Assembly (NCBI GenBank): GCA_003661385.1
Contig: QMWA01000010.1
Coordinates: 1 to 23,099, forward strand
Length of the DNA: 23,099 nucleotides
Direction: 5' to 3'
Origin: Thermoproteota archaeon
GTDB taxonomy: Archaea; Korarchaeota; Korarchaeia; B14-G2
Positions 21,270 through 23,099 of this stretch are shown piece by piece. The notes below the pieces were generated by a model. The model saw only the letters and a list, made by a program, of their open reading frames with translations, had not been told where the DNA came from and did no database searches. The stretch's first letter is position 1; each line of letters begins with the position of its first letter. Made by a program: the position numbers and the translations under genes.

Positions 21270-22043
21270 GTGGGCTTCACTTCAGCTGTAGCTGTGATGT
21301 GGTATAGGCAGGTGAAGAAGTTCTACATGGCCAAGCCTAGGCTCCTAGGCTCACTAGCCCAGCCGATCCTCTGGATGGTGTTCTTCGGCCTTGGCTGGTC
21401 ATCGACTATAAGAGGCCCAATGGCCAGGATGCTCTTCCATGGCTTAGATTACATGTCCTTCCTTGCTCCAGGAGTCTACATGATGAGCATATTCATAGTA
21501 AGCTTCATGTCAGGGGTCTCGGTGATATTCGACAGGCAGTTCGGGTACTTGAAGGAGCTCCTAGCGTCGCCAGCGCCAAGGGAGGCTATAATGCTAGGTA
21601 GAGTGCTAGGGGACTCGACAGTCTCCATAGCGCAGGCTACAGTGCTCCTTATGGCAGCTAAGGCGCTCGCACCAGGCATTAGCTTAGCAACCCTCCCAGT
21701 AGCCTCGCTGGTAGGCTTCCTAGCAGCACTCTGCTTCACATCGCTCGGCTCAATCATAGCATTCAAGATGGAGACCTTTGAGAGCTTCAACATAGTCAAC
21801 ACGTTCATAACGATGCCCATGCTGTTCTTGAGTGGCGCATTCTACCCCATAGACACGATGCCAGCTTGGATGAGGCACCTAGCCTACGTCTCTCCTCTGA
21901 CCTATGCCGTCGACGCGACAAGGGGGCTGCTAGCCGGCTACAGCCACCTGCCTCTAGCTGTGGATGCTGCTGCCCTGCTTGCTGCAGCTGCAGCTCTGCT
22001 GCTGCTCTCAGCTGCAGCCTACAAGAGAGCTACGGTGGGCTAG
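21270..22043 (+). CDS. ABC-2 type permease (DrrB type)
   Basis: 257 residues with six predicted transmembrane helices. The amphipathic N-terminus (MWYRQVKKFYMAKPRLLGSL), the RQFGYLKELLASPAPREAIMLGR loop region and FLSGAFYPIDTMPAWM, then LAYVSPLTYAVDATRGLL are hallmarks of ABC-2/DrrB permeases. The GTG start lies 1 nt after the ATPase stop, with GAGGTGG as ribosome site inside the ATPase end, so the two are translationally coupled. It forms the membrane channel of the exporter. Confidence 0.94.
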   Translation: MGFTSAVAVMWYRQVKKFYMAKPRLLGSLAQPILWMVFFGLGWSSTIRGPMARMLFHGLDYMSFLAPGVYMMSIFIVSFMSGVSVIFDRQFGYLKELLASPAPREAIMLGRVLGDSTVSIAQATVLLMAAKALAPGISLATLPVASLVGFLAALCFTSLGSIIAFKMETFESFNIVNTFITMPMLFLSGAFYPIDTMPAWMRHLAYVSPLTYAVDATRGLLAGYSHLPLAVDAAALLAAAAALLLLSAAAYKRATVG

Positions 22044-22303
22044 CTTAAGGCCGTATGCCTGCGCGCACGTGCCTCTGGTCCCATAGCTGCTACTATCCTC
22101 CCTACTGCAATCCAGTATGCTGCTGTCCTCATGTCAGCATTCTTCTCTGCGTGCAGCCTGTAGACCCAGCTGAGTTCCTTCTTCATCCTCTACTTGAGCC
22201 TCCTCCTGCGCGTGGGAACACGCTTCATAGCTGAAGCTAAGGTAGCTGCACCAGGTGACCCAGAGTTCACAACCCTTTTAGTACCTGAAATGCCTTCTAC
22301 CAC
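22044..22303 (+). pseudogene. Hydrophobic in-frame tail or decayed ORF
   Basis: Beyond the permease stop, the same frame is open except for one TAG at 22161. It reads hydrophobic segments (GPIAATILPTAIQYAAVLMSA; then SSFFILYLSLLLRVGTRF) up to a TGA at 22305-22307. This may be the remnant of another membrane protein, or chance in GC-moderate DNA. No homology is recognised and no start with a ribosome site was found. Confidence 0.2.
22274..22283 (+). promoter_or_regulatory. TATA box for hydrolase gene
   Basis: CCTTTTAGTA is centred 26 nt before ATG 22304, the expected distance for a leaderless transcript. Confidence 0.5.
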
Positions 22304-23099
22304 ATGAGCTTGAAGAGCATACTTGCGCTAGTCCTTGCTTCCATAGCTGCTCTCGCCATAACGCTATATGCCCTCGCTAGAATAGTAGAACAGCAGCATC
22401 CAGCGCCACCTGAAGCCACGGGCATGCCTGCTGGAGCTGCACGCAGTGCTCAGCCACCAGCACCGCCCTCTCAAGCTAGCAGGCTTAAGATCGAGGTTGT
22501 AGAGGGCTACCTCGTCACGGCGCCAACAGGATGCAAGCTCTATGTGAGGATATACCAGCCTAAGCGATCCCTGTACGCCGCTAGGTTCCCAGCTATAGTC
22601 TATGTTGGCGGGGGCAGAGGAGAGGGTGTGGTGAGGCCTCCCTGGGAGGGCAGGCCCCTAGCTGTAGCTGAGCTAGGCGTGATAGAAGTGTACTTCAACC
22701 CTGAGGGCGTAGGCCCGCCACAGTACAGGAGTGAGGGGGAGCCTGACTTCGGCGGATTCAGGCAGCAAGATGACCTCAAAGCTGTGATAGAGTACGTTAA
22801 AGCCCTCCCCAACGTTAACCCAGAGAACATAGGCGTCATATCATTCTCCTTCGGGATAGCTACAGCAGCAGGGTGCCTAGGCAGGTACCCTGAGCTAGGT
22901 GTCAAGTACCTGATCGACGTGGAGGGCCCATCTCACAGCGTTATAGCAGCGCTAGACTACGGGACAGAGGAGCAGCAGAGGAAGTTCTATGAGGCGTTCG
23001 GCCACTGGAGCCTAGCAAAAGACCCCTCACCTGAGAACGAGGAGTGGTGGAGCCAAAGGGAGCCAATAAGGTACATAGGAGGCTTCCCAGGGGCATACC
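22304..23099 (+). CDS. Membrane-anchored alpha/beta hydrolase (partial)
   Basis: The gene starts at ATG 22304 and runs off the window after 265 codons. It begins with a signal anchor (SLKSILALVLASIAALAITLY) and a Pro/Ala-rich linker (about 30-60). A hydrolase domain follows: AIVYVGGGRGEG (oxyanion-type loop), then DDLKAVIEYVKALPNVNPENIGVISFSFG, where the nucleophile elbow reads S-F-S-F-G in place of GxSxG. This resembles dienelactone hydrolases, acylpeptidases and CocE-like esterases that act outside the membrane. The acid and His residues would lie beyond the window. A leaderless start is supported by the TATA spacing. Family membership is likely; the substrate is unknown. Confidence 0.8.
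   Translation, partial: MSLKSILALVLASIAALAITLYALARIVEQQHPAPPEATGMPAGAARSAQPPAPPSQASRLKIEVVEGYLVTAPTGCKLYVRIYQPKRSLYAARFPAIVYVGGGRGEGVVRPPWEGRPLAVAELGVIEVYFNPEGVGPPQYRSEGEPDFGGFRQQDDLKAVIEYVKALPNVNPENIGVISFSFGIATAAGCLGRYPELGVKYLIDVEGPSHSVIAALDYGTEEQQRKFYEAFGHWSLAKDPSPENEEWWSQREPIRYIGGFPGAY

Overview
The window looks like a chromosomal segment from a hyperthermophilic archaeon, most likely of the Thermoproteota (Crenarchaeota). The pointers are: AT-rich TATA-type elements about 22-30 nt upstream of start codons that would often give leaderless transcripts; frequent GTG and TTG starts with GGTG/GGAGG-type Shine-Dalgarno motifs; AGG/AGA-dominated arginine codons; and archaeal gene types such as a membrane H+-pyrophosphatase, a SerK-like serine kinase, a COG2522-type HTH regulator, S-layer-like domains and MinD/ParA ATPases. 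I cannot place it to genus. The host sequence is very rich in the words CTAG and AGCT.

Layout. (1) 1-2.3 kb: an NAD-dependent epimerase/dehydratase divergent from an HDAC-like deacetylase, then a small AbrB-type swapped-hairpin protein facing a truncated PIN-toxin gene. (2) About 2.46-5.86 kb: an AT-richer, CTAG-poor island of foreign appearance. It carries an intact B12-binding radical SAM enzyme, a decayed second radical SAM gene, an unassigned ORF and the C-terminal half of a CPBP (CAAX-type) protease. (3) 5.9-8.0 kb: a K+-independent-type proton-pumping pyrophosphatase. (4) 8.0-9.75 kb, minus strand: a cysteine biosynthesis unit of a cysteine/O-phosphoserine synthase gene broken by one nonsense codon and one dinucleotide-repeat frameshift, a SerK-like kinase and an HTH regulator. 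(5) 9.9-14.04 kb: the most unusual stretch. A PD-(D/E)XK nuclease-like gene overlaps an atypical ParA/MinD ATPase. After an intervening YbaK-type tRNA deacylase comes a second module: a coiled-coil protein plus a second ParA/MinD ATPase, converging on an unknown coiled-coil protein and an unknown membrane-anchored protein. (6) 14.2-17.7 kb: an MFS-like transporter with a 26-nt direct repeat exactly 600 nt apart, and a GT-C glycosyltransferase-like protein fused to an S-layer-like domain ending in an EF-hand/dockerin-like loop. (7) 17.9-23.1 kb: a small TBP-fold-like protein, a secreted PKD/PEGA surface protein with a C-terminal anchor, a DrrAB-type ABC exporter pair, and a membrane-anchored alpha/beta hydrolase that runs off the window.

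Working together: SerK would make O-phosphoserine for the neighbouring PLP synthase, and the HTH gene at the end of that unit could regulate it. The two ParA-centred modules have partner genes arranged like ATPase/effector pairs, but no described system is recognisable. The glycosyltransferase fusion, the PKD protein, the exporter and the hydrolase form a cell-envelope neighbourhood. No rRNA, tRNA, CRISPR array or recognisable transposase was found. All family assignments rest on motif recognition by eye.
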